DNA of 64,000 nucleotides, from contig CAVYZH010000010.1 in assembly GCA_963772975.1 (NCBI GenBank), positions 868,001-932,000 of the forward strand, written 5' to 3'. The stretch is from AC-32 sp963772975 (GTDB lineage: Bacteria; Actinomycetota; Thermoleophilia; Gaiellales; Gaiellaceae). The first letter of the stretch is position 1. Each line of letters begins with the position of its first letter. Below the pieces are notes generated by a model. It did no database searches, was not told the origin of the DNA, and was given only the letters and a program-made list of their open reading frames with translations. The translations under genes were made by a program, and so were the position numbers. This document shows positions 1-7,901 of this stretch, piece after piece.

Positions 1-831
1 GATGACGCGTTGCGGCTCGTGCGGCGCCTGAACGACCACGGCAAGCTGGCCACGATCGACGTGCTCGGCGAGGAGATCGCCGAGCCCGACGAGGCGCGGG
101 CGATCGCGGCGGCCTACCGTGAGGCCTTCGAGGCGATCGAGCGCGGGCGGCTCGACTCGAACGTCAGCGTCAAGCCGACGGCACTCGGGCTGAAGCTCGG
201 GTACGAGCTCTTCCGCTCCAATCTGTCGGAGGTCGTCAAGCACGCCGCGGAGCGCGGGAACTTCGTCCGGATCGACATGGAGGACTCGTCGACGACCGAC
301 GACACGCTGCGGGCCTATCGCGAGTTGCGTGCGGCCGGGCACGACAACGTCGGCATCGTCCTGCAGGCGCGGCTGAAGCGGACGCTGGCCGACCTGGCCG
401 AGCTGGCTGAGCTGCGGCCGAACGTGCGGCTCTGCAAGGGCATCTACGTCGAGCGGGCCGAGATCGCCTACCGCGACTTCGACTCGGTCCGCTCGAGCTT
501 CGTCCAGGCGCTCGAGGAGCTGCTCGGGCTGGGCTGCTACGTCGGGATCGCGACGCACGACGAGTGGCTGCTGGAGCAGGGGCAGCGGCTCGTCGCCGCC
601 GGCGGGCTCGGGCGGGAGGAGTACGAGTTCCAGATGCTGCTCGGCGTTCGGCCCGCGCTCGGTGACGAGCTCGTCCGTGACGGCCACCGGCTGCGGATCT
701 ACACGCCGTTCGGGCGGCACTGGTACGCGTACTCGCTGCGACGGCTCCAGGAGAACCCGAAGCTCGCCGGCTACATCGCGGCCGACACGGTCGGTCGGAT
801 CCTTCCCGGCCGCAACGGCACCCGCCGCTGA
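1..831 (+). CDS. Proline dehydrogenase, 3' part (5' end outside window)
   Basis: FAD-dependent proline dehydrogenase, first step of proline catabolism (proline to 1-pyrroline-5-carboxylate). The frame is open to the first base of the window, so the N-terminus is missing; the TTG at 10 is probably not the true start. About 276 residues of the TIM barrel are visible. They include LCKGIYVERAEIAYRD in the middle and the C-terminal RIYTPFGRHWYAYSLRRL signature, where paired arginines bind the substrate carboxylate in this family. No P5C-dehydrogenase domain follows, so this is the monofunctional form. The next gene is convergent. Family call is secure from the C-terminal motif; the gene symbol (putA/prodh/fadM) is left open. 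Confidence 0.88.
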   Translation, partial: DDALRLVRRLNDHGKLATIDVLGEEIAEPDEARAIAAAYREAFEAIERGRLDSNVSVKPTALGLKLGYELFRSNLSEVVKHAAERGNFVRIDMEDSSTTDDTLRAYRELRAAGHDNVGIVLQARLKRTLADLAELAELRPNVRLCKGIYVERAEIAYRDFDSVRSSFVQALEELLGLGCYVGIATHDEWLLEQGQRLVAAGGLGREEYEFQMLLGVRPALGDELVRDGHRLRIYTPFGRHWYAYSLRRLQENPKLAGYIAADTVGRILPGRNGTRR

Positions 832-884
832 TTCGCCAGATCGCGCCAAGTCCACCGACGGCGACCGGAAGTAAGGAAGCGAGC

Positions 885-1517
885 TCAGGGTTTCCGGGCG
901 ACCACGATCAGGTCGCCCGGAACCCGCACCTCGCGTCGGCCCCAGCGGTTCGGGTCGGGCAGCTCCTCGAGCCGCTCGAGCGCGAGCCCGGCGCCGCCGA
1001 GGGCATGGATCAAACGCCCGAGCGGCCAGGTGTCGAAGTAGCTCTCGTGCCAGCGGAGCATCTGGTCGAGGCACGCGGCGACCGGATGCTCGTCGTAGAG
1101 GAAGAGAACCCCGCCCTTCTTCAGGGCCGCTGCGATCCCGTCGGCCCACGCGGCGAGGTCCTCGATCTCGGCGAGCGCGCCCCAGGACTGGTAGACGACG
1201 TCGAAGCGCTTTCGCCGCAGCTCGACCGGCAGCGCCTCCGGCGAGGCGGTCACCAGCGCCGCGTCGGGGAGGCGCTTGCGCGCCGCCTTCACCGTCTCCT
1301 CGGAAGAGTCCACCCCGGTGACGAGCGCGCCCAGGCTCATCAAGGCCGCGGTCTCGCGCCCGGCACCGCAGGCCAGGTGCAGGACATGCCGCCCGCCGAT
1401 GTCCGGCAGCCGCTCGCGCACGGGCTTCGGAAGCGTTCGCGACCCGCGCGCCGAGGAGCGGCGAATCCGCTTGTGCGCCTCCTCCCACGCGCGGAGGTTC
1501 GAGTCGGTCGGCTCCAT
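885..1517 (-). CDS. Class I SAM-dependent methyltransferase
   Basis: A 210-residue Rossmann-type methyltransferase. SAM-binding motif I is HLACGAGRETA around residues 47-57, followed by the acidic loop LVTGVDSS and a post-motif FDVVYQSWGAL. The substrate cannot be read from sequence. I chose the ATG at 1517 because it overlaps the TGA of the upstream reductase gene (TGATG), which suggests translational coupling; the longer reading frame upstream is the antisense shadow of that reductase. It is the last gene of a three-gene minus-strand operon (small protein, FabL-like reductase, methyltransferase). Confidence 0.75.
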   Translation of the reverse strand: MEPTDSNLRAWEEAHKRIRRSSARGSRTLPKPVRERLPDIGGRHVLHLACGAGRETAALMSLGALVTGVDSSEETVKAARKRLPDAALVTASPEALPVELRRKRFDVVYQSWGALAEIEDLAAWADGIAAALKKGGVLFLYDEHPVAACLDQMLRWHESYFDTWPLGRLIHALGGAGLALERLEELPDPNRWGRREVRVPGDLIVVARKP

Positions 1518-2257
1518 CAGGCGAGGAGGGAGAAGCCGCCGTCGACGACCAGCGTGTGGCCGCACACCATCTCCGCCTCGGGCGAGCACAGGAACGAGAC
1601 CGCATCCGCGACGTCGCCGGGCTCGACCAGCCGCCCCACCGGGGTTCGCGCCAGCCCTGACGAGATCATCTCTTCGCGGTTCGGGAAGTGTTCGAGCGCG
1701 CCGGTCTCGACCACGCCCGCCGAGACCGCGTTGACGCGGATCTTGCGCGGGGCCAGCTCGACGGCGAGGTATCGGACGAGCGCCTCCAGCGCCGCTTTCG
1801 AGACGCCTACGAGCGTGTAGTTCTCCAGCACGCGGATCGACCCGAGCGACGAGACCCCCACGATCGACGAGCCCTCCGGCATCTGCGGCACGCACGCCCG
1901 GGCAAGCGTGAGCAACGCCCGCGCGTTCGCCGACAGTGTCCAGTCCCAGTGCTTGTCCTCGGTCTCGAGCGCGGGCTTGATCACGCCCGTCGCCGCGTTG
2001 TGGACGAGCACGTCGAAGGGCCCGAGCTCGGCTGCCTCCGCCGCGACGCGCTCCGACGCCACGCTGCCACGCAGCAGCAGCGGCTCGGCGCCGGCCGCGC
2101 GGAGCTCCGACGCCGTCTCCTCGGCCGCACGGTCATTCCGCAGATACCCGATCGCCACCCGCGCGGCGCCCTGCTCGGCGAACCGCAGCGCGATCGCCTT
2201 GCCGATCCCGCGCGAACCGCCCGTGACGAGCACGGACGCCCCTTCGAACGAGCTCAT
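1517..2257 (-). CDS. fabL: Enoyl-[acyl-carrier-protein] reductase III (FabL-type SDR)
   Basis: A 246-residue short-chain dehydrogenase/reductase. The N-terminal VTGGSRGIGKAIA is the NADPH-binding TGxxxGIG loop. The segments KHWDWTLSANA, SSLGSIRVLENYTLVGVSK and ALEHFPNREEM closely match what I remember of Bacillus subtilis FabL. The catalytic Tyr and Lys are separated by six residues (YTLVGVSK), as in enoyl reductases, rather than the YxxxK of ordinary SDRs. It would perform the last reduction of the fatty acid elongation cycle. Start ATG overlaps the upstream small gene's stop (ATGA). An ordinary 3-oxoacyl reductase is the main alternative and is disfavoured by the Y-x6-K spacing. Confidence 0.82.
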   Translation of the reverse strand: MSSFEGASVLVTGGSRGIGKAIALRFAEQGAARVAIGYLRNDRAAEETASELRAAGAEPLLLRGSVASERVAAEAAELGPFDVLVHNAATGVIKPALETEDKHWDWTLSANARALLTLARACVPQMPEGSSIVGVSSLGSIRVLENYTLVGVSKAALEALVRYLAVELAPRKIRVNAVSAGVVETGALEHFPNREEMISSGLARTPVGRLVEPGDVADAVSFLCSPEAEMVCGHTLVVDGGFSLLA

Positions 2258-2538
2258 TGCCGCGACGGCAGCGGCTCGTCGGCGGGCGCGGAGCTCGGAA
2301 TCTCGTCCCAGCCGGGAGCGTCGCGCCGGACGCGCGGTCCCTCCTGCGCCCTCGTCGAGGCGTGGCCGAGCCGGTCGAGCAGCTCCATCTTCTGCTCCGC
2401 GTAACGGCGCACCTCGTGATCCTCGGGCAGGTCGAGCACAAGCTCCTCGACGCGGGCGCGCAGCTGGTAGGCGAAGTGCGGCGTCGCCGGACCGACGAGC
2501 GCGTCGATCTGGTCGATGGTGGGCTCACCCTGCGGCAT
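2254..2538 (-). CDS. Conserved small hypothetical protein
   Basis: A 94-residue protein I do not recognise. It is charged and predicted helical in the first 60 residues (YQLRARVEELVLDLPEDH, then EQKMELLDRLGH) and low-complexity afterwards. No signal peptide, membrane segment or cysteine motif is visible. The ATG at 2538 gives a compact protein; the same frame runs further upstream only as an antisense shadow of the EamA gene. Its stop overlaps the start of the FabL-like gene (ATGA), so it heads that operon and is probably coupled to it. Confidence 0.6.
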   Translation of the reverse strand: MPQGEPTIDQIDALVGPATPHFAYQLRARVEELVLDLPEDHEVRRYAEQKMELLDRLGHASTRAQEGPRVRRDAPGWDEIPSSAPADEPLPSRQ

Positions 2539-2569
2539 CAGCCAAAGCCTAATGGGTAGTTTCGGAGTG

Positions 2570-3469
2570 ATGCGCCGTCCCGAGCTAGCCGACCTGATGC
2601 TGCTCGCGACGGTCACCCTCTGGGCCCTCAACTTCACCGTCACCAAGTACGTGATCTCGCATGGTTTCCAGCCGGTTGCGTACAGCGTGCTGCGCTTCGG
2701 CTCGGCGGCGGTGCTGTTCGCATCCTTCACCTGGTGGCACGAGCGCTCGCTCGCGATCGGCCGGCGCGACCTCCCGATGCTGGTGAGCGCCGCGCTGATC
2801 GGGATCTTCATCAATCAGCTCGCCTTCGTCTACGCGATCAAGCTGACCACGGCGACAACGGTGGCGCTGCTCTTCGGCACGCTCCCGGTGATGACCGGGA
2901 TCTTCGCCTTCCTGCTCGGGATCGAGCGCCTCAACTCACGTTTTTGGATGGCGGCCGCGCTCGCGTTCGCCGGCGCCGCGCTCGTCGCGCTCGGCTCGGG
3001 CGGTGGCGTCTCCGGGCAGCTCTGGGGTGACCTGCTCGGCTTCGCGGCGGCCGCCACCTGGGCCTGGTACACGGTTGCCGTCTCGCCGTTGCTGAAGCGC
3101 TACTCGACCGTGCGTGTCAGCGCGGTCGCGTTCGCGGCCGGGACGATCCCGCTGCTCGCCGTCGGCTTGCCGCAGCTGGCCAGGCAGGACTACGGGCGGC
3201 TCGGCGTGACCATCTGGCTGCTGTTGGCTTTTGCCGTCGTAGGCCCGCTCGTCCTCGCCAACCTGCTCTGGTTCGGCGGGATCAGGCGCGTCGGTCCGTC
3301 GCGCGCGTCCGTGTTCGCCAACGCGCAGCCGTTCCTGGCCGCGGTCTTCTCGCTGCTGATCCTCTCCGAGCCGCTCGGGCGCTTCCAGGTTGCCGGCGGC
3401 TTCCTGATCGCATGCGCGATCCTGATCTCGCGAGTCCCCACCCGCACACGCGCGGTCGTGGCGACGTGA
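2570..3469 (+). CDS. EamA/DMT-family transporter
   Basis: A 299-residue integral membrane protein with the two-repeat, roughly ten-helix pattern of the drug/metabolite transporter superfamily. The first repeat begins ATVTLWALNFTVTKYVI and the second begins near GDLLGFAAAATWAWYTVAV. Substrate unknown; family members export amino acids, nucleosides or drugs. Start chosen at ATG 2570, which matches the family's usual N-terminus; an ATG at 2552 would add six residues. Its stop overlaps the next start (GTGA), so it is co-translated with the MFS transporter. The upstream operon is divergent, with 31 bases between starts. Confidence 0.82.
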   Translation: MRRPELADLMLLATVTLWALNFTVTKYVISHGFQPVAYSVLRFGSAAVLFASFTWWHERSLAIGRRDLPMLVSAALIGIFINQLAFVYAIKLTTATTVALLFGTLPVMTGIFAFLLGIERLNSRFWMAAALAFAGAALVALGSGGGVSGQLWGDLLGFAAAATWAWYTVAVSPLLKRYSTVRVSAVAFAAGTIPLLAVGLPQLARQDYGRLGVTIWLLLAFAVVGPLVLANLLWFGGIRRVGPSRASVFANAQPFLAAVFSLLILSEPLGRFQVAGGFLIACAILISRVPTRTRAVVAT

Positions 3470-5001
3470 CCCTGCGCGAGCGGCTCGAGCGCACGCCGCC
3501 GGGCTACCGCTTCTCGATCGGCCGGATCCTGGCGATCTACTCGGGCCTGATGGTCGCGCTGCTCCTCGCGGCGCTCGACCAGACGATCGTCGCCACGGCC
3601 CTGCCGACGGTGGTCTCCGAGCTCGGCGGGATCAGCCAGTACACGTGGGTCTTCACCGCCTACGTGCTCGGCTCGACGGTGACCGTGCCGCTGTACGGGA
3701 AGCTCGGCGACGCGCACGGGCGCAAGCCGCTCTTCATGGTCGCGATCTCGATCTTCCTCGTCGGCTCGGCCCTCTGCGGCCTGGCGCAGAACATGCTGCA
3801 GCTCGTCATCTTTCGCGCCATCCAGGGCGTCGGTGCGGGTGGCCTCTTCCCGCTAACGCTGGCGATGGTCGCGATGATCGTCCCGCCGCGCGACCGCGGG
3901 AAGTACCAGGGGCTGATCGGCTCGGTCTTCGCGGGCGCGTCGATCATCGGGCCGCTGATCGGGGGGTTCATCGTCGACAACGCCTCCTGGCGCTGGATCT
4001 TCTTCGTCAACATCCCGGTCGGGATCGCGGCGATGGCGGTGATCGCGGTGACGATGCCGAAGCGGCCCTACCGTCAGGAGCACTCGATCGACTGGCTCGG
4101 CGCGGCCGTGCTCGCGCTGGGCACGACGGCGCTGCTGCTCGGGCTCGTCTGGGGCGGCCACGACTACCCGTGGGGGTCGTGGCAGGTGCTCGGGGCGCTC
4201 GTCGCCTCGGGCCTCCTGCTGGCGTACTTCGGCTACGTCGAGCGGCACGTCCGCGAGCCGATCCTGCCCTTTGGCCTGCTGCGCAACCAGACGGTCGCCT
4301 CGAGCGTCGCGTGCCTGTTCCTCGTGGGCGCGGCGATGTTCGGGACGATCAGCTTCGTGCCGCTGTTCGTGCAGGGCGTGATCGGCACCTCGGCGACCTC
4401 GTCCGGCGTGGTGTTGACGCCGCTGCTGCTCGGCGCGGTCACGACGAGCTTCCTCTCCGGCCAGGTCGTCTCGCGCACCGGCCGCTATCGGCCGAACACG
4501 CTGATCGGCCCGATCGTGCTCGGGATCGGCGAGCTGATGCTCTGGCGGCTGGGCGTCAACGCGACCAACGCCGACGCGGCGAAGGCGATGGTGATCGCCG
4601 GGATCGGGCTCGGGCTGATGATGCAGATCTTCGTGCTCTCGATCCAGAACTCGGTCTCCCGCTCGGCGATGGGCTCGGCGACCGCGTTGAGTCAGTTCTC
4701 GCGCTCGATCGGGGCGACGCTCGGCGTGACGCTGATGGGCGTGATCGTCAACCAGCGCCTGCCTGCGGGCGTGAGCGGCGAGGGCACGATCATCCACCGG
4801 CTGCCGCCTGCCGGCCGCGCGGCGCTCGCGAACGCGCTGCACCCCGCTTTCCTGCTCGCAGCCGTGCTCTGCCTGCTCGTGTTCGTGATCTCACTGCTCT
4901 GGGTGCGCGAGGTTCCGCTGCGGCACGAACTGGAGGAACACCCGCCGCCGATCGGCGACGAGGGCTCGCCGCAGCAGGCCGCAGTAAGATCAGAGGGATG
5001 A
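3466..5001 (+). CDS. MFS transporter, DHA2 family (14 TM drug:H+ antiporter type)
   Basis: A 511-residue major facilitator with about 14 hydrophobic segments. The TM1 signature LDQTIVATALPTVVSELGG is characteristic of DHA2 exporters; motif A follows as GKLGDAHGRKPLF. Members export drugs, dyes or metabolites using the proton gradient. The GTG at 3466 overlaps the EamA stop and its own TGA overlaps the ATG of hpd, so EamA, MFS and hpd form one tightly coupled operon. The link to hpd could mean export of an aromatic intermediate, but that is speculation. Confidence 0.87.
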   Translation: MTLRERLERTPPGYRFSIGRILAIYSGLMVALLLAALDQTIVATALPTVVSELGGISQYTWVFTAYVLGSTVTVPLYGKLGDAHGRKPLFMVAISIFLVGSALCGLAQNMLQLVIFRAIQGVGAGGLFPLTLAMVAMIVPPRDRGKYQGLIGSVFAGASIIGPLIGGFIVDNASWRWIFFVNIPVGIAAMAVIAVTMPKRPYRQEHSIDWLGAAVLALGTTALLLGLVWGGHDYPWGSWQVLGALVASGLLLAYFGYVERHVREPILPFGLLRNQTVASSVACLFLVGAAMFGTISFVPLFVQGVIGTSATSSGVVLTPLLLGAVTTSFLSGQVVSRTGRYRPNTLIGPIVLGIGELMLWRLGVNATNADAAKAMVIAGIGLGLMMQIFVLSIQNSVSRSAMGSATALSQFSRSIGATLGVTLMGVIVNQRLPAGVSGEGTIIHRLPPAGRAALANALHPAFLLAAVLCLLVFVISLLWVREVPLRHELEEHPPPIGDEGSPQQAAVRSEG

Positions 5002-6098
5002 GCCAGACCGACTTCATGCCGCTCGACGGGTGGGACCACGTCGAGCTGTGGGTCGGCAACGCCAAGCAGTCGGCGTACTTCTACGAGCACGCCTTCGGCT
5101 TCACGCGCACGGCGTATGCGGGCCCGGAGACGGGCGTCCGCGATCGCGCCTCCTACGTGCTCGAGCAGGGCGACATCCGCCTCGTGGTGACGAGCGGCCT
5201 GCGCAACGACAGCGAGATCACGCAGTACGCCTGCCGACACGGCGACGCCGCGAAGAGCATCGGGCTGCAGGTGCCGAGCGCGGACGAGGCGTATCGCCAG
5301 GCCGTCCAGCGAGGCGCGCGCGGGATCGCCGAGCCGCACTGGCTCGAGGACGACTTCGGCCGCGTCGAGCTGTCGGCGATCGGCGCCTACGGCGACGTGA
5401 TCCACACCTTCGTCAACCGCCGCGAGTACGCCGGCCCGTACCTGCCCGGCTACGTCTCGTCGACCGAGAACGGCCACGCCGACGCGGGCGTCGGCCTGAA
5501 GGCGCTCGACCATGTCGTCGGCAACGTCGAGCTCGGCCGCATGGACCACTGGGTCGAGTTCTACGAGCGCGTCTTCGGGATGACCAACATCGTCCACTTC
5601 GGCGCCGACCAGATCCAGAGCGAGTACTCGGCGCTGATGTCGAAGGTGATGGCGGACGGCAGCGGCAAGATCAAGTTCCCGATCAACGAGCCGGCCGAGG
5701 GCAAGCGCAAGAGCCAGATCGAGGAGTACCTCGAGTTCAACCACGGCCCGGGCGTGCAGCACATCGCCCTGCAGAGCGAGGACATCGTCCGCACCGTCGA
5801 GGCGATGAAGGAGCGCGGCGTGCTCTTCCTCGACACCCCGGACGCGTACTACGACGAGGTCGAGGGCCGTGTGGGCGAGATCGGCGAGGACTACTCCGAC
5901 CTGCAGCGGCTGAAGATCCTGGCCGACCGCGACGAGGACGGCTACCTGCTGCAGATCTTCACGAAGACGACGCAGGACCGGCCGACGGTCTTCTTCGAGG
6001 TGATCGAGCGCCACGGCGCGACCACCTTCGGCGAGGGCAACTTCAAGGCGCTGTTCGAGAGCATCGAGCGCGAACAGGCGCTGCGCGGCAACCTCTAG
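4998..6098 (+). CDS. hpd: 4-hydroxyphenylpyruvate dioxygenase
   Basis: A 366-residue non-haem iron dioxygenase that converts 4-hydroxyphenylpyruvate to homogentisate in tyrosine catabolism. Two vicinal-oxygen-chelate domains are visible: WDHVELWVGNAKQSAYFYEH at the N-terminus and LDHVVGNVELGRMDHWVEFY in the catalytic half. The expected iron ligands are His172 (LDHVVGN), His255 (GVQHIAL) and Glu334 (FFEVIERHG), with spacing like that of characterised enzymes. The C-terminal GYLLQIFTKTTQDRPTVFFE block is diagnostic. It starts inside the MFS stop (ATGA). Homogentisate dioxygenase and a fumarylacetoacetase-family gene lie 3-7 kb downstream. Confidence 0.95.
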   Translation: MSQTDFMPLDGWDHVELWVGNAKQSAYFYEHAFGFTRTAYAGPETGVRDRASYVLEQGDIRLVVTSGLRNDSEITQYACRHGDAAKSIGLQVPSADEAYRQAVQRGARGIAEPHWLEDDFGRVELSAIGAYGDVIHTFVNRREYAGPYLPGYVSSTENGHADAGVGLKALDHVVGNVELGRMDHWVEFYERVFGMTNIVHFGADQIQSEYSALMSKVMADGSGKIKFPINEPAEGKRKSQIEEYLEFNHGPGVQHIALQSEDIVRTVEAMKERGVLFLDTPDAYYDEVEGRVGEIGEDYSDLQRLKILADRDEDGYLLQIFTKTTQDRPTVFFEVIERHGATTFGEGNFKALFESIEREQALRGNL

Positions 6099-6613
6099 CT
6101 GGAGGTTGGCAGCGGCCTGGTGGTGATGTGACCAGCCGAGTCGACGCTGACTTGCATCAGCTCGCCGCCGCGCCGGAGCACGGCGGAGTCGGCCGTCTGG
6201 TTGTCGACCGCCCAGCCCTGCATCGTCCAGCTCCCGACTGCGCCGTCAAGCCGCCGCTGACGCTCCTCGACCGGAACAGTGCCTCCGCCGCGGCGAGTCA
6301 GCAGCACCACCAGCAGCACGATCAGCCCAAGCGCCAGCAGGCCGATCACCACCCACACCCAGTCGGGGATGTCGTTGCCGCTATCCGACCCCGAGGTCGT
6401 TGTCCCGGTTGACGGAACGGTGACTCGCTGGGTTGTCGTCTGCTCGACGGTCGTTGTCGTCGCGGGCTCCGTCGTCGTCTCGGTAAGGGTTGTCTGCTCG
6501 GTCGTCGTCGTATCCGCTGCGTGGCCTCCGGTTGCGATCGTCCCGGCCAGCAGCGCTCCGGCCGCAAAGAGGACGGCGAGGCCTGAGAACCCGAGCGCCT
6601 TCAGCACCGTCAC
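6095..6613 (-). CDS. Small membrane protein with Thr/Glu-rich spacer, unknown function
   Basis: About 172 residues if the GTG at 6613 is used; the start is uncertain because no Shine-Dalgarno is evident. Layout: an N-terminal hydrophobic helix (SGLAVLFAAGALLAGTIA), a 45-residue spacer of Thr, Glu and Gln repeats (TTTTEQTTLTETTTEP and similar), a second membrane helix (WVWVVIGLLALGLIVLLVVL), then a basic/polar tail. The spacer would lie outside the membrane and resembles glycosylated or wall-spanning linkers. I do not recognise a family. Its stop overlaps the hpd stop in a convergent CTAG. Confidence 0.55.
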   Translation of the reverse strand: MTVLKALGFSGLAVLFAAGALLAGTIATGGHAADTTTTEQTTLTETTTEPATTTTVEQTTTQRVTVPSTGTTTSGSDSGNDIPDWVWVVIGLLALGLIVLLVVLLTRRGGGTVPVEERQRRLDGAVGSWTMQGWAVDNQTADSAVLRRGGELMQVSVDSAGHITTRPLPTSS

Positions 6614-6642
6614 ATAGTGCCATGGAGGTGACCGGCCTCCCG

Positions 6643-7128
6643 TTAGCTCTCGCGCTGCTCCCAGCGGCGGACACCCTGTTCGGGGTCCCACGCGAGGCCG
6701 TAGCGGCCCGGAGCGAACTCGACGAAGCCGGCCGAGTCGATGTCCACTGCGAAGACGTGGTAGTTCGGCTCTTCGGGCTCCCAGTCGATTCGGGCCTTGA
6801 GCGTCTCGCGGTAGCGGGCGCGGCGCGCTGGCTCGTCGACCGGCACCGCCCGGCCGTAGAGCTTGAAGTCGCCCTCGTCGCCCTCGCGGCGCGAGACGAC
6901 GCTGTGCACGACGAGCCGCGGGTCGCGCAGGAGGTCGAGCGCCTTCGGCGAGCGCCACATCATCCCGAGCATCAGCTCGCCGTCCACGAACTCGGGCTCG
7001 ACGGGGCTGATCCGCGGCCAGCCGTTGGCGCGCAGCGTCCCGACGAGACAGAGCTCGCGTCCGCGCAGACGTTCCTCGCCGAGTGAGGCGAGCTCGGGGA
7101 CAGCCGCTGCGAACTCGTCCCAGCGCAT
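6643..7128 (-). CDS. Pyridoxamine 5'-phosphate oxidase-like FMN-binding split-barrel protein
   Basis: A 161-residue split-barrel flavoprotein-fold protein. Features include LCLVGTLRANGWPRISPVEP at residues ~27-46, then MWRSPKALDLLRDPRLVVHS and FKLYGRAV, the usual strand order of the PNPOx/F420-binding superfamily. It probably binds FMN or F420 and reduces a small substrate, but the reaction is unknown. ATG at 7128 gives the family's usual length. It is divergent from the secreted protein at 7217; the 88 bases between them contain an 8-bp inverted repeat. Confidence 0.7.
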   Translation of the reverse strand: MRWDEFAAAVPELASLGEERLRGRELCLVGTLRANGWPRISPVEPEFVDGELMLGMMWRSPKALDLLRDPRLVVHSVVSRREGDEGDFKLYGRAVPVDEPARRARYRETLKARIDWEPEEPNYHVFAVDIDSAGFVEFAPGRYGLAWDPEQGVRRWEQRES

Positions 7129-7164
7129 GGGCCCGGAGGCTAGCTGGCACGCCGCAAGAACGGC

Positions 7165-7194
7165 TTGCTTGCTGGATCTTCTGGGTGCAAGCAA
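7165..7194. promoter_or_regulatory. Inverted repeat in the divergent intergenic region
   Basis: TTGCTTGC at 7165-7172 and its exact complement GCAAGCAA at 7187-7194 are separated by 14 bases, 22 bases before the start of the secreted-protein gene. It could be an operator or a leader hairpin. A good Shine-Dalgarno (CAGGAGG, 7202-7208) lies between it and the start. Confidence 0.35.
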
Positions 7195-7216
7195 CGAAAA
7201 CCAGGAGGCAGCCGAG

Positions 7217-7831
7217 ATGAAGAAACGCTGGATCCTGCCGGGGCTCCTCGTGGCCGCCTTCGCCCTTGCGACGACCGGCCTCGCGGATCCCGGCCACGGC
7301 AAGGGCAAGGGCCACGGCAAGCACGGCAAGTTCGGCCCGTACGACGTGGTCACCGACGACCACGGCTCATGCGGCAACGCGTGGGCCGTCGACACCGAGA
7401 AGCGCACCTTCACCGTGCACAAGAACCAGGACAGCTCGTACTCGCTCCTGCGCAGGGACCGCGGCACGTTCGAGACGAACGCCGGCCAGAGCCCGGGCGC
7501 GTGCGAGACGACCCACCACCACGGGCACACCGTCCTCGCGGGCAAGAAGGGCCGCTTCCACGGCTACCTGCTCGGCAAGGTCACGGGCGGCACCTTCAAC
7601 CCGAACGCGACCTGCCCGGCGAACTGCGGCTTCACGGACATCTGGATCGATACGTTCTTCGGGACGAGCGCGACCTTCTCGTGCGACGTGAGCTCGAAGG
7701 CCTGCAAGTTCGACTTCGAGTACAGCGGCTTCAGGCAGCAGGGGCTCAAGTTCCGCCACTGGTTCGACAAGGGCCACGGCGCCGGGACGTTCCTGAAGGA
7801 GCGGTTCCGCGGCGACATCGCCAACGCGTAG
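7217..7831 (+). CDS. Secreted His/Gly/Lys-rich protein of unknown function
   Basis: A 204-residue exported protein. Residues 1-24 form a clear signal peptide (KKR, hydrophobic core LPGLLVAAFALATTG, cleavage near LADP). The mature N-terminus is a Gly-Lys-His stretch (GHGKGKGHGKHGKFG) that could bind metal. The rest is beta-rich and contains six cysteines, including CPANCGF and SCDVSSKACKF, suggesting disulfides outside the cell. No family is recognised. The ATG at 7217 is supported by CAGGAGG nine bases upstream. A strong hairpin terminator follows at 7854. Confidence 0.7.
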   Translation: MKKRWILPGLLVAAFALATTGLADPGHGKGKGHGKHGKFGPYDVVTDDHGSCGNAWAVDTEKRTFTVHKNQDSSYSLLRRDRGTFETNAGQSPGACETTHHHGHTVLAGKKGRFHGYLLGKVTGGTFNPNATCPANCGFTDIWIDTFFGTSATFSCDVSSKACKFDFEYSGFRQQGLKFRHWFDKGHGAGTFLKERFRGDIANA

Positions 7832-7853
7832 CACCTGCTCTTACCATCCCCTG

Positions 7854-7877
7854 AAGGGCCCGCTCCGGCGGGCCCTT
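7854..7877. terminator. Hairpin terminator after the secreted protein
   Basis: AAGGGCCCGC and GCGGGCCCTT form a perfect 10-bp stem with a TCCG loop. There is no long T-tract, as is common in GC-rich actinobacteria. It separates the secreted-protein gene from the cation transporter. Confidence 0.7.
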
Positions 7878-7901
7878 CGCGTTGTGTGATCCTTCCGCGT
7901 C

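Noticed and set aside
7842..7877. TTACCATC plus hairpin before the CDF gene as a third member of the guaB3/glmS leader family
   Set aside because: It has the TACCATC word and a hairpin, but no TGAGA-loop hairpin and no matching 3' portion with GGGAGGT. It is better explained as the terminator of the upstream gene.
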